Below, piece after piece: positions 53,997-63,366 of a stretch of 64,000 nt of DNA. Where the stretch lies: NCBI GenBank assembly GCA_900104855.1, contig FNSS01000001.1:7449001-7513000 (forward strand). The letters run 5' to 3'. The notes under the pieces are model-generated. The model was not told the origin of the DNA and ran no database searches. It worked only from the letters and a program-made list of their open reading frames with translations. Each line of letters starts with the position of its first letter. The stretch's first letter is position 1. Position numbers and translations under genes: made by a program. The stretch comes from Rhizobiales bacterium GAS188. GTDB lineage: Bacteria > Pseudomonadota > Alphaproteobacteria > Rhizobiales > Beijerinckiaceae.

Positions 53997-55330
53997 TTGG
54001 GTTCCTCCGAGAGATCGACTTCCGCTGAGCCGCCGCCATGATCGCCGGATCGCACCGCATGCGCGGCCGTCGAGACACCGTGGCTCGCGGCCTGGCTGCG
54101 GCGCAGGCGCTGCGCCCATTCCGGGGCAACGCCCGGCGCGGACGCGGACACCGCCCTCGCTGGCGACGATCCGGATGAAGCATCCCCCTGCCCTGTCGTG
54201 CGGAAGACAGCACGACCGCCCTCGGCAAAACTCGTCTGGAGGTTGCTGGCGACGCGGTCAGCCATGCGGCTGAAAGGCTCGGTCGCCGCAGACATGCTCG
54301 CGGCGGCAATGCCCGACAATCCGGCAGAAACGCCGCGGATTTCCGATTGTCCGGATGCTGCAGCACCGAGCTCATAGGCAGATGCCGCACCACCTGTGAC
54401 ATAGGCTCCGCCGCGCGCGATGCCGCTGACTGCGCTTCCCGCCGAAGTCAGACCGGCACGGGCACCCATGGCGCCGGCGACGCCGAGGCCGCCCGCCGCG
54501 AGCGTTGTGCCAACGGCCGCGCCTGCACTGAGGTGCGGTGCGCCGGAGACGAGGCCTGTCGCGATGCCGGGTCCGAAAATGCCGAGACCGAGCATCGAGA
54601 GTGCCGCAAGCACGAGGGCGAGCGCATCCTGGACGGTCGGCTGATCGGCAAACCCTTGCGTGAACTGGCCGAACAAGGTCGTGCCGATGCCGACGATGAC
54701 GGCGAGCACCAGCACCTTGACGCCCGACGCAACGACATTGCCGAGCACCTTCTCGGCGAGAAATGCCGTCTTGTTGAAGAGTCCGAAGGGAACGAGGATA
54801 AAGCCCGCGAGCGTCGTCAGCTTGAATTCGATCAAGGTGATGAAGAGCTGCACCGCCAGGATGAAGAAGGCGGCAAGCACGATCAGCCAGGCGACGAGCA
54901 GCACGAAGATCTGGACGAAGTTCTGGAAGAAGGAGGTGAAGCCCATGAGCTGGCCTGCGGCCTTCAGGATCGGCATGCCGGCATCGATGCCAACCTGCGC
55001 GATGCGGCCAGGCTGCACGAATTGATCGGCCGAGAGGCTCGAGCCTGAGGCCTTCAGCCCAAGGCCAGCGAACGAGTTGAAGACGATCTTCGCGAGGCCG
55101 TTGAAATTGCCGATCAGGAAGGCAAAGAAGCCCACATAGAGCGTCTTCCTGATGAGGCGCGCCAGGACATCTTCTTCGGCTCCCAGAGCCCAGAATAGGC
55201 CGGCGAGTGTGATGTCGATGGCGATGAGGGTCGAGGACAGGAAAGCGACTTCGCCATGCAGGAGGCCGAAGCCTGAGTCGATATAGCTCGTGAAGACACC
55301 GAGGAATTGATCGATGACGCCGGTATTCAT
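53993..55330 (-). CDS. trbL: conjugal transfer protein TrbL (VirB6-like)
   Basis: The 445-residue polytopic inner-membrane protein has several hydrophobic segments in the first 280 residues (VLLVAWLIVLAAFFILAVQLF, VLVLAVIVGIGTTLFG) and a long Gly/Ala/Ser-rich C-terminal tail. The ATG at 55330 overlaps the trbK stop (ATGA); longer upstream frames lie inside trbK. Confidence 0.94.
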   Translation of the reverse strand: MNTGVIDQFLGVFTSYIDSGFGLLHGEVAFLSSTLIAIDITLAGLFWALGAEEDVLARLIRKTLYVGFFAFLIGNFNGLAKIVFNSFAGLGLKASGSSLSADQFVQPGRIAQVGIDAGMPILKAAGQLMGFTSFFQNFVQIFVLLVAWLIVLAAFFILAVQLFITLIEFKLTTLAGFILVPFGLFNKTAFLAEKVLGNVVASGVKVLVLAVIVGIGTTLFGQFTQGFADQPTVQDALALVLAALSMLGLGIFGPGIATGLVSGAPHLSAGAAVGTTLAAGGLGVAGAMGARAGLTSAGSAVSGIARGGAYVTGGAASAYELGAAASGQSEIRGVSAGLSGIAAASMSAATEPFSRMADRVASNLQTSFAEGGRAVFRTTGQGDASSGSSPARAVSASAPGVAPEWAQRLRRSQAASHGVSTAAHAVRSGDHGGGSAEVDLSEEPK

Positions 55331-55695
55331 CGGTGCCACCCTGCGGAACCTTCGTCGGGCATGGCCGGCTTCGCAGGCACCGCGGCAGGCAAGTGGTCGT
55401 CGCCACTCAGCGAGGGAAATAGATCGAGCTTGAGATCCTGGTGAGTGCGCCTGACATCGAAGAAGCGGTCGCGGTTCTTGGCCCATATTTGCCGGCAAGC
55501 GTCGTCAGTGGCTGCTTCCAGCCCGATCGCTTGGCAACGTGCGAGTTCCGCCGTCGAAACGCCGGAACTCGATGTCTCGTGTGTGTTGGGGGGATTTGTT
55601 CCGCATTCACAATCGCGGAGCGTCATCGCAATGGCGATGAGCGATGCGACGAGGACACCGGCGCCGGCCATCCGGACGAGAAGATTGCGATCCAT
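55327..55695 (-). CDS. trbK: TrbK-like lipoprotein/entry-exclusion candidate
   Basis: The roughly 122-residue protein has an N-terminal hydrophobic segment (LLVRMAGAGVLVASLIAIAM) followed by cysteines (LRDCECGT) and a hydrophilic domain (ARCQAIGLEAATDDACRQIWAKNRDRFF) typical of TrbK-alt. It lies between trbJ and trbL, where trbK is expected. An entry-exclusion role is known for TrbK of IncP plasmids and is inferred here. Confidence 0.82.
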   Translation of the reverse strand: MDRNLLVRMAGAGVLVASLIAIAMTLRDCECGTNPPNTHETSSSGVSTAELARCQAIGLEAATDDACRQIWAKNRDRFFDVRRTHQDLKLDLFPSLSGDDHLPAAVPAKPAMPDEGSAGWHR

Positions 55696-55704
55696 CACAG
55701 ATGC

Positions 55705-56436
55705 TCACTGATGGAACATCTGGACGGTCTGGGCTTGGTAGCCACGTCCGTTCGTCAGAAACTGGTTGAGCTGCGCGCTCGCCTGCGCCTGAGCCTCGGC
55801 GCTGCCGGCGCCGCTCAGCGCCATTGCACGGCCCTGCGCGGCGAGCAGTGCCGTCAGATCGATCAGCTGCTTCGTTTGCAGGGCGACGAGCTGATTGCCT
55901 GCTTGCGAAGCCTGCAGAGCTCCGGTCGCCGACTGGCTCGAGGAGACAAGCGCGTCGAGCTGGGTCTTGGTTGAATCGAGGTTTTGCACGACCGTCGCCT
56001 GGACGTGCAGTGCGTCCTGGAAGCCGGCGAGTGCGTTTTTCCAGCGTTCCTGCGCGTCGCTGACGAGCTGTGCCGAGGAAGTCGAGCCGGAATAGCTCTG
56101 CGGGTAAAGGCGCGTGAAGGCCTGATCGATGCTCTGGACGTCGTAGGCGATGCGTTGCGCTCCGGTGAGCAGCTGCCGTGTCTGGCCGATCGACTGGTCG
56201 AGCTGTGACAGCGAAGAATAAGGAAGGCTGGCGAGGTTCTTTGCCTGGTTGATCAGCGAGGTCGCCTGATTCTCGAGGCTCTTGATCTGATTGTTGACCT
56301 GATCGAGCGCACGGGCCGCCGTCAGCACATTCTGGACGTAGTTCGTTGCGTCGAAGACGGGTACCTGAGCACGCGACGGCAGGACGAGCGCCAGTGCAAA
56401 GGCGGAAGAAAGCAAAAGGTCGCGCATAGAGTTCAC
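55705..56436 (-). CDS. trbJ: conjugal transfer protein TrbJ (VirB5-like)
   Basis: The 243-residue secreted protein has a signal peptide (LLLSSAFALALVLPSRAQ) and a mostly helical Gln/Ser-rich body (NQIKSLENQATSLINQAKNLASLPYSSL). It is a minor pilus component. A GTG start overlaps the trbE stop. Confidence 0.93.
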   Translation of the reverse strand: MNSMRDLLLSSAFALALVLPSRAQVPVFDATNYVQNVLTAARALDQVNNQIKSLENQATSLINQAKNLASLPYSSLSQLDQSIGQTRQLLTGAQRIAYDVQSIDQAFTRLYPQSYSGSTSSAQLVSDAQERWKNALAGFQDALHVQATVVQNLDSTKTQLDALVSSSQSATGALQASQAGNQLVALQTKQLIDLTALLAAQGRAMALSGAGSAEAQAQASAQLNQFLTNGRGYQAQTVQMFHQ

Positions 56437-58868
56437 GGGGTCGGCTCCAAGGAGGGATCGAGAATGAGGTCGGCAGCCCAGGCAGCGCCTTTGGCTCTGA
56501 GCCAGGCGCGTGCGAATCCCGGGCGTCCGTGCTCGGCTATGAGCGCGGTGATCGCAGCCTGGTCGGTCTTTGAGGAAGCGGCCATCAGCGCGAGCGCGGC
56601 CTCGCCTAAGCCCAGCTCGAAGAGGCGGTTGCCGCGGCGGGACTGGCAGTAATAGTCGCGCTTCGGTGTTGCCCGGCTGATGATCTCGATCTGGCGATCA
56701 TTGAGACCGAAGCGGCGATAGATCGAGGTGATCTGCGGCTCGATCGCCCGCTCATTCGGCAGGAAGATGCGGGTCGGGCAGCTCTCGACGATGGCCGGCG
56801 CGATGGCACTCGTCTCGATGTCGGCAAGCGATTGGGTGGCGAATATGACGGAGGCGTTCTTCTTCCTGAGCGTCTTCAGCCATTCCCGGAGCTGTTGGGC
56901 AAAGCCCGGATCATCGAGCGCGAGCCATCCCTCATCGACGATCAACAGCGTCGGGCGCCCGTCGAACCGTCCTTCGATGCGGTGGAACAGATAAGCAAGC
57001 ACCGCCGGCGCCGCGCCCGTGCCGATCAGCCCTTCGGTCTCGAAGGCTTGGACATTGGCCTCGCCGAGGCGCTCGGTTTCCGCATCAAGCAGGCGGCCGA
57101 ATGGACCTCCCAAGCAATAGGGCCGCAGCGTCTGCTTCAACACATTGGCCTGGAGCAGCACCGAGAGGCCGGTCAGCGTCCGCTCCGCCACGGGAGCGGA
57201 GGCCAGCGAGTTCAACGCCGACCAGATGTGCTCCTTGGCGTCTGGCGTGACGCCGATGCCTTCGCGCGCCAGGATGGCGACGAGCCATTGGGCCGCCCAG
57301 CCGCGTTCGGCCGCGTCATCGATACGGGCAAGCGGCTGCAGAGCGACGGGCTCCGCCGCGTCGTCGGAAAGTGCGCCGCCAAGGTCGTGCCAGTCGCCAC
57401 TCATCGCGAGAGCAGCCGCGCGGATCGACCCACCGAAATCGAAAGCGAAGACCTGCGAGCGCTCGTAGCGCCGGAATTGCAGCGCCATCAGCGCGAGCAG
57501 CACGCTCTTGCCGGCGCCGGTCGGCCCGACGATCAGGGTGTGCCCAACATCCCCCACATGCAGCGAGAAGCGGAACGGCGTCGAGCCCTCGGTCTTGGCG
57601 AAGAAGAGCGGCGGAGCGTCGAGATGCTCATTCCGTTCCGGCCCCGCCCAGACCGCGGAGAGCGGCATCATATGGGCGAGGTTCACGGTCGAAACCGGCG
57701 GCTGGCGGACATTGGCGTAGACCTGTCCCGGCAGCGACCCGAACCAGGCCTCGAGCGCGTTGACCCGCTCGACCATCGAGGTGAAATCGCGGCCCTGGAT
57801 CACCTTTTCGACGAGGCGCAGCTTGGCGTCGGCGATCGACGCGTCCTCGTCCCAGACCGTCACGGTCGCCGTGACATAGGCCTCGCCAAAGAGATCCGAT
57901 CCAAGCTCTTGGAGAGCGAGATCGGCATCTTGTGCCTTGTTAGCGGCATCCGTATCGAGCAGCGCCGAGGCCTCGTTGGTCATCACCTCCTTCAGGATGG
58001 CTGCGACCGATTTGCGCTTGGCGAACCATTGACGGCGGATCCTGGTCAGGAGCTTCGTGGCATCGGTCTTGTCGAGGCAGATGGCCCGCGTCATCCAGCG
58101 ATACGGGAAGGCGAGCCGGTTGAGCTCGTCCAGGATGCCGGGATGGGTCGATGACGGAAAGCCCATCACGGTGAGCGTGCGCAGATGCGCGGAGCCAAGC
58201 CTCGGCTCCAGGCCACCCGTGAGGGGCTCATCGGCGAGGATCGCATCGAGGTGCATCGGCACCTCGGGAACCCGGACGTTCTGCCGCTTGGTCGAGATGG
58301 TCGCGTGCAGATAGGTGAGCGTCTCGCCATCATCGAGGAAGCGGGCTTCCGGCACGAAGCCTTCGACGAGTTGCAGCACGCGATTCGTGCGGTCGATGAA
58401 GCCTGAGAGCGTCTCGTGCGGGTCGACGCCTTGTTGCGCCCTGCCCTCATAGAGCCAGGCTTCGGCGCGTGCGGCATCCTCGGCGGGCGGCAGGAAGACG
58501 AAGGTCAGGAAATACGCGCTCTCAAAATGCGCTCCCTCCTCCTCGAACTGCGCCTTGCGCTCGGCATCGATCAGCGCTGAGATCGGATCGGGAAACGTGC
58601 TCGCGGGATAACTCTGCGCTGGTCCCCTCGCCGCTTCGACGAAGATGGCCCAGCCAGAGCCGAGACGTCGCAGCGCATTGTTGAGGCGCGCGGAGACGCC
58701 GACGAGCTCGGCCTGCGTCGCGGAATCGAGGTCTGGACCACGGAAGCTCGCCGTGCGCTGGAAGCTGCCATCCTTGTTGAGGATGACGCCCGGCGCGACG
58801 AGCGCCGCCCAGGGCAGGAAATCCGGGAGGCCTGCCGGCTTCTTGCGATATTCGGTAAGGTTCAGCAT
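56433..58868 (-). CDS. trbE: conjugal transfer ATPase TrbE (VirB4-like)
   Basis: The 811-residue ATPase has an N-terminal VirB4 domain and a motor domain with Walker A VGPTGAGKSVLLAL, Walker B LLIVDEGWLALDD and SVIFATQSLADIE. It powers assembly and transport in the mating-pair channel. The start at 58868 (MLNLTEYRKKPAGL) is the family start; a longer frame overlaps trbD. Confidence 0.96.
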   Translation of the reverse strand: MLNLTEYRKKPAGLPDFLPWAALVAPGVILNKDGSFQRTASFRGPDLDSATQAELVGVSARLNNALRRLGSGWAIFVEAARGPAQSYPASTFPDPISALIDAERKAQFEEEGAHFESAYFLTFVFLPPAEDAARAEAWLYEGRAQQGVDPHETLSGFIDRTNRVLQLVEGFVPEARFLDDGETLTYLHATISTKRQNVRVPEVPMHLDAILADEPLTGGLEPRLGSAHLRTLTVMGFPSSTHPGILDELNRLAFPYRWMTRAICLDKTDATKLLTRIRRQWFAKRKSVAAILKEVMTNEASALLDTDAANKAQDADLALQELGSDLFGEAYVTATVTVWDEDASIADAKLRLVEKVIQGRDFTSMVERVNALEAWFGSLPGQVYANVRQPPVSTVNLAHMMPLSAVWAGPERNEHLDAPPLFFAKTEGSTPFRFSLHVGDVGHTLIVGPTGAGKSVLLALMALQFRRYERSQVFAFDFGGSIRAAALAMSGDWHDLGGALSDDAAEPVALQPLARIDDAAERGWAAQWLVAILAREGIGVTPDAKEHIWSALNSLASAPVAERTLTGLSVLLQANVLKQTLRPYCLGGPFGRLLDAETERLGEANVQAFETEGLIGTGAAPAVLAYLFHRIEGRFDGRPTLLIVDEGWLALDDPGFAQQLREWLKTLRKKNASVIFATQSLADIETSAIAPAIVESCPTRIFLPNERAIEPQITSIYRRFGLNDRQIEIISRATPKRDYYCQSRRGNRLFELGLGEAALALMAASSKTDQAAITALIAEHGRPGFARAWLRAKGAAWAADLILDPSLEPTP

Positions 58869-58876
58869 GGCGGACC

Positions 58877-59146
58877 TCAGACGCCGAGATAGGTCGGGTA
58901 GCGCAGGTGCCGGCGCACCACGTCCACGAACTGCGCGTCGCGCTTGGCGGCCCAGACCGAGGCCGCGTGCCCGATCACCCAGAGCAGCAACCCCGCGATC
59001 CACAGACGCAGCCCCAACCCGATAGCGGCGGACAACGTGCCGTTGAGGATGGCGACGGCACGGGGCGCACCGCCCATCAGGATCGGCTCGGTCAGAGCGC
59101 GGTGGACCGGCGCGTCGAAGCCCGGAATGCGGTCGACAGCGTCCAT
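58877..59146 (-). CDS. trbD: conjugal transfer protein TrbD (VirB3-like)
   Basis: The 89-residue protein has the TrbD pattern (PGFDAPVHRALTEPILMGGAPRAVAIL) and a membrane segment (LRLWIAGLLLWVIGHAAS). Its ATG overlaps the trbC stop (TGATG). Confidence 0.94.
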   Translation of the reverse strand: MDAVDRIPGFDAPVHRALTEPILMGGAPRAVAILNGTLSAAIGLGLRLWIAGLLLWVIGHAASVWAAKRDAQFVDVVRRHLRYPTYLGV

Positions 59147-59478
59147 CAGACGAGCGCTCCACCGCCGAAGGAGAAGAAGGACAGGAAGAAGCTCGAGGCG
59201 GCGAAAGCGATCGAGAGACCGAAGACGATCTGGATCAGCCGACGGAAGCCACCGGATGTGTCGCCGAAGGCGAGTGAGAGCCCGGTCACGATGATGATAA
59301 TCACCGCGACTATCTTGGCGACCGGGCCCTGCACCGATTCCAGGATCTGCTGGAGCGGCTGCTCCCAAGGCATATTGGAGCCGGCGGCAAAGGCGGGGCT
59401 CGCGACGACCGCCGCAGTTGCGACGAGGAGCGCGGCGCCGCAGAGGCGAGCGCCGCGTCGTGTTGATTGGAGCATCAT
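59146..59478 (-). CDS. trbC: conjugal transfer pilin TrbC (VirB2-like)
   Basis: The 110-residue prepilin has a signal peptide ending near SPAFAAG and two membrane segments (VAVIIIIVTGLSLAFG and IVFGLSIAFAASSFFLSFF). It is the major pilus subunit candidate. It overlaps trbB by 4 bp. Confidence 0.94.
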   Translation of the reverse strand: MMLQSTRRGARLCGAALLVATAAVVASPAFAAGSNMPWEQPLQQILESVQGPVAKIVAVIIIIVTGLSLAFGDTSGGFRRLIQIVFGLSIAFAASSFFLSFFSFGGGALV

Positions 59479-60476
59479 GGGTGTGTTCCTTCGGAGACGA
59501 AGCCGGGTTCAACCCTGGCATCGAGGACGAGATAGTCGCCGGTCCCACCGTCGAGGCCTTTGACGAGGGCGACCTCTACGAGCTTGCGCTCCGAGCCGCG
59601 TCCTGCGAGCACGGCTATGAGGTCGATGGTCTCGGCGATCAGCGCCCGGGGCACCGTGATCACGGCTTCCTGGATCAGTTGCTCAAGGCGTCGGAGCGCG
59701 CCGAGTGCGGATCCCGCATGGATGGTCCCGACGCCGCCCGGATGGCCGGTGCCCCAGGCCTTGAGCAGATCGAGAGCCTCCGCGCCCCTGACCTCACCGA
59801 TCGGGATGCGGTCGGGCCGCAGGCGCAACGACGAACGCACGAGATCGGAGAGCGATGCCACCCCGTCCTTGGTGCGCAGCGAGACGAGGTTCGGCGACTT
59901 GCATTGAAGCTCGCGGGTATCCTCGATCAGGACGACTCGATCATCAGTCTTCGCGACCTCAGCGAGCAGTGCATTGACCAGCGTCGTCTTGCCGGTCGAG
60001 GTGCCGCCGGCGACGAGCACGTTCCTGCGCTTCGCCACGGCAAGCTGCAGCACATCCGCCTGGGACGCGGTCATGATGCCGGCCGCGACATAATCGTCGA
60101 GCGTGAACACCGCGACGGCAGGCTTCCGGATCGCGAAGCTTGGAGCTGCCACGACCGGCGGCATCAGCCCCTCGAAGCGCTCTCCTGTCTCGGGTAGCTC
60201 GGCCGAGAGGCGGGGTGCGCCCGCGTGGACCTCGGCGCCGACATGGTGCGCGACGAGCCGGATGATCCTCTCCCCATCAGTCGCCGAGAGGTGAGCGCCG
60301 GTGTCGCAGAGCCCGCCTTTGAGCCGGTCGACCCACAAGCATCCATCTGGGTTGAGCATGACCTCGACGACGGACGGGTCGGCAAGCCAAGCCGATATCT
60401 CCGGCCCCAGTGCTGTCCGCAGCATCTGGGCGCCACGAGAGACCGCCGCATCGCGAAAGGAAAGATTGCCGACCAT
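59475..60476 (-). CDS. trbB: conjugal transfer ATPase TrbB (VirB11-like)
   Basis: The 333-residue secretion ATPase has Walker [17 protein letters not shown], an Asp box ([12 protein letters not shown]), Walker [18 protein letters not shown] and a His box (GTIHAGSA). It is the first gene of the trb block. About 165 bp with no gene separate it from copG. Confidence 0.96.
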   Translation of the reverse strand: MVGNLSFRDAAVSRGAQMLRTALGPEISAWLADPSVVEVMLNPDGCLWVDRLKGGLCDTGAHLSATDGERIIRLVAHHVGAEVHAGAPRLSAELPETGERFEGLMPPVVAAPSFAIRKPAVAVFTLDDYVAAGIMTASQADVLQLAVAKRRNVLVAGGTSTGKTTLVNALLAEVAKTDDRVVLIEDTRELQCKSPNLVSLRTKDGVASLSDLVRSSLRLRPDRIPIGEVRGAEALDLLKAWGTGHPGGVGTIHAGSALGALRRLEQLIQEAVITVPRALIAETIDLIAVLAGRGSERKLVEVALVKGLDGGTGDYLVLDARVEPGFVSEGTHP

Positions 60477-60642
60477 GATCCCCGTCCGTCACGACCGCTT
60501 CGGCGGTCATCGCGTCGGGGATGAGTAGAGAAGGCAGGAAATGGGGCGGCGCAACAACCTTCAAGAGGTCATCGCGCTCCAGCGTAGAAAGGCAGGGAAA
60601 TGGCGGTCTCGCCAGCAAAAGGCGTCCGCGCGAAACGCGACC

Positions 60643-61107
60643 CTACGGGTCGTGGCTCGCTTCTCGCGGTGAGTCGTTCCCGGCGTCCGTGTCTATTCGC
60701 TGGCCGATGTCTTCAGGGATTTCCTGCAGCAGGCTCTGCCCCTTCGCGAGCCGGCGTCCGAGAGCCTCGATGAAGCCTTCGTAGCGCTCGCGGCCCTTGG
60801 CCTGGGCGCTCGCCTGCGCGTCGTTCGGCAAGGGAGGCGTGATGGTCAGCCAGAAGCGAATGAACAGCGCGAGCGTCTCGATGGATATCCCGACATTGCG
60901 CTCGAGCCGCTGCAACTGCCGCGACTGTCGGTCAAGTCGTCGCGCGAAGGCCGCCTCGCGGCGATCGTCACCGTCCGGTGAAAGGAAGGAGGCGACTGCT
61001 GCCTCAACGATCGCCGAGCGAGACAGCCCCTTGCGATCGGCGAGATCGCCGATCTGCCGCAACAGATCCGCCGGGAAGTAGACGTTCATCCGGTTCTTCA
61101 TCGCCAC
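60643..61107 (-). CDS. CopG/ribbon-helix-helix family regulator
   Basis: The 154-residue protein has an N-terminal ribbon-helix-helix (MKNRMNVYFPADLLRQIGDLADRKGLSRSAIVEAAV) and a C-terminal helical part. A CopG gene between traG and trbB is standard in Tn4371-like transfer modules; it may regulate the trb operon. It is 3 bp downstream of traG. Confidence 0.9.
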   Translation of the reverse strand: MAMKNRMNVYFPADLLRQIGDLADRKGLSRSAIVEAAVASFLSPDGDDRREAAFARRLDRQSRQLQRLERNVGISIETLALFIRFWLTITPPLPNDAQASAQAKGRERYEGFIEALGRRLAKGQSLLQEIPEDIGQRIDTDAGNDSPREASHDP

Positions 61108-61110
61108 GCC

Positions 61111-63093
61111 TCAGAGACCAAGGTCATCGCCCGGATCCATCGAGGCTTGGCGAGCCAATCGGCTCATCCGTCGACGCAGAACGTCGTTGCGCCGTGTCAG
61201 CTCGTCCGGTTTGTCTTCGACGATTGCGAATTCCTGCAGGGGTTCAGACGTCTCCTTCACCATCGCCTCATGCTCGGGGAGTTCCGGCTCCCGGCGAATG
61301 CCGCTATTCGCCTCATCCTCTTCGGCCTGCTCGGTAACCGCGACGAGAGCAGCAGACGAGTCTCGAACTGGCAGTTTCGACCAATCGTCGGATGCAGGCT
61401 TCCTCGGCTCCTGCGTGACAATGTCAGGCGGCGGACGAATCCGTTCAACGAACCTCCGATCCTCAAAATATCGCGCCTTCTTGGCCCGAATCGGCGGCAC
61501 TCCCGAAACAAGAACGAGCTCATCGGCGGGCGGCAGCTGCATCACTTCGCCTGGCGTCAGCAGTGGCCGCGGCGTCTCCTGCCGCGAGACCATGAGGTGG
61601 CCGAGCCAGGGTGACAGCCTGCTTCCGGCATAGTTCTTCATGGCGCGCAACTCGGTCGCGGTCCCCAGCGCATCGGAAACCCGCTTCGCCGTTCGCTCAT
61701 CATTGGTGGCGAAGCTCACCCGGACATGGCAGTTGTCGAGTATCGCATTGTTCGGCCCGTAGGCCTTCTCGATCTGGTTCAGCGATTGCGCGATCAAGAA
61801 GCTCTTGAGCCCATAGCCCGCCATGAAGGCGAGTGCAGACTCGAAGAAATCGAGCCGCCCGAGCGCCGGGAATTCGTCGAGCATCAGCAGGACGCGGTGC
61901 CTCCGAGTCTTCGCGTTCAGATCCTCCGTCAGCCGTCGGCCAATCTGGTTCAGTAGGAGACGCACGAGCGGCTTTGTCCGGCTGATGTCCGATGGCGGCA
62001 CCACGAGGTAGAGCGTTGCGGGTCGGGCCTCCTCCACGAGATCGGCGATCCGCCAATCGCAGCGACGGGTCACCTGCGCAACGATGGGATCGCGGTATAG
62101 GCCGAGGAAACTCATGGCCGTTGACAGAACGCCTGAGCGCTCATTCTCGGATTTGTTCAGGAGCTCACGGGCCGCGGAGGCCACGACCGGATGCGGAGCG
62201 CCGCCGAGATGCGCCGTGGTCATCATGGCTCGCAGCGTGGTCTCGATCGGCCGCTTCGGGTCGGACAGAAAATTAGCGACGCCCGCGAGCGTCTTATCCT
62301 TCTCGGCATAGAGCACATGAAGGATGGCACCGACGAGAAGGGAATGGCTTGTCTTCTCCCAGTGATTGCGTCGCTCGAGCGCGCCCTCCGGGTCGACCAG
62401 GATGTCGGCGATGTTCTGGACATCGCGGACTTCCGCATCACCGCGCCGGACTTCCAATAGCGGGTTGTATGCGCTCGATCCCATATTGGTCGGATCAAAG
62501 AGCAGCACGCGGCTGAAGGCGGCCCGCCAGCCGGCGGTCAGGTGGAAATTCTCGCCCTTGATATCGTGGACGATGCAGCTTCCCGGCCAGGCGAGAAGCG
62601 TCGGCACGACGAGGCCAACGCCCTTGCCGCTTCGCGTCGGGGCAAAGCACAGCACGTGCTCTGGCCCATCATGGCGTAGATACCCTTCCTCGAAGCGCCC
62701 GAGCACCACACCATCGGCGACGAGAAGACCAGCGTCGCGGATCTGCACTGCCGTCGCCCAACGAGCTGAGCCGTAGGTCGCGGCCTCCTTCGCCTCACGC
62801 GCTCGCCAGACGGACATCGCGATTGCAATTGCGACAGCGGCGAACCCTCCCGAAGCCGCGATGCAGGCGCCTTCCAGGAAGATATCCGGGGCATAGGCGT
62901 CGAAGGAGAACCACCACCAGAAAAAGGCCGGCGGCGGATAGAGCGGAAACTCGCCGAGTTGCGCCCACGGCATTCCGAGTTCCGGCTGATAGCCGAGCCG
63001 CCAGGCCGTCCACTCGGTTGCGGCCCAGATGGTCGTCAGCACAATCGCAAGGACGATCGTGACCTGGCCCCACAAGACCCTTGTTGCAGACAC
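61111..63093 (-). CDS. traG: conjugal transfer coupling protein TraG (VirD4-like)
   Basis: The 660-residue type IV coupling protein has two N-terminal membrane segments (about residues 10-28 and 75-100), Walker A FAPTRSGKGVG, Walker B VLLMLDEFPALG and an acidic C-terminal tail. It docks the relaxase-DNA complex at the channel. The start is GTG at 63091-63093. It leads the transfer operon. Confidence 0.95.
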   Translation of the reverse strand: MSATRVLWGQVTIVLAIVLTTIWAATEWTAWRLGYQPELGMPWAQLGEFPLYPPPAFFWWWFSFDAYAPDIFLEGACIAASGGFAAVAIAIAMSVWRAREAKEAATYGSARWATAVQIRDAGLLVADGVVLGRFEEGYLRHDGPEHVLCFAPTRSGKGVGLVVPTLLAWPGSCIVHDIKGENFHLTAGWRAAFSRVLLFDPTNMGSSAYNPLLEVRRGDAEVRDVQNIADILVDPEGALERRNHWEKTSHSLLVGAILHVLYAEKDKTLAGVANFLSDPKRPIETTLRAMMTTAHLGGAPHPVVASAARELLNKSENERSGVLSTAMSFLGLYRDPIVAQVTRRCDWRIADLVEEARPATLYLVVPPSDISRTKPLVRLLLNQIGRRLTEDLNAKTRRHRVLLMLDEFPALGRLDFFESALAFMAGYGLKSFLIAQSLNQIEKAYGPNNAILDNCHVRVSFATNDERTAKRVSDALGTATELRAMKNYAGSRLSPWLGHLMVSRQETPRPLLTPGEVMQLPPADELVLVSGVPPIRAKKARYFEDRRFVERIRPPPDIVTQEPRKPASDDWSKLPVRDSSAALVAVTEQAEEDEANSGIRREPELPEHEAMVKETSEPLQEFAIVEDKPDELTRRNDVLRRRMSRLARQASMDPGDDLGL

Positions 63094-63236
63094 ATCTCGG
63101 CTCCTTGGCGGCCAATGCAGTCAAGGTCGGCTCGCAGTCATGCCGCTGACAAGGTGCAGTCGGTCTGGAGCAAAGATTTGGCGACTGTGGCGCGCAACGA
63201 CATGCGCTAGGGTGGCTAAGTGACGAGTATCAAGCG

Positions 63237-63250
63237 AATCATGCATGATT
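63237..63250. promoter_or_regulatory. 14-bp palindrome upstream of traG
   Basis: AATCATGCATGATT is a perfect palindrome about 145 bp upstream of the traG start, in the 273-bp gap after the LysR-type gene. It may be an operator for the LysR-type, LuxR or CopG regulators. Nothing else is defined in this gap. Confidence 0.35.
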
Positions 63251-63366
63251 GGAACGACGGGGCATGATCACACGCGGCTCGGGTTGGTTTCGCCGTTCTT
63301 GGCCGCATTGCGCCCACATTCGGTCATTCGTGCCAAAGTTTCTTTGCTCCTAAAGCCGCCATTCGG

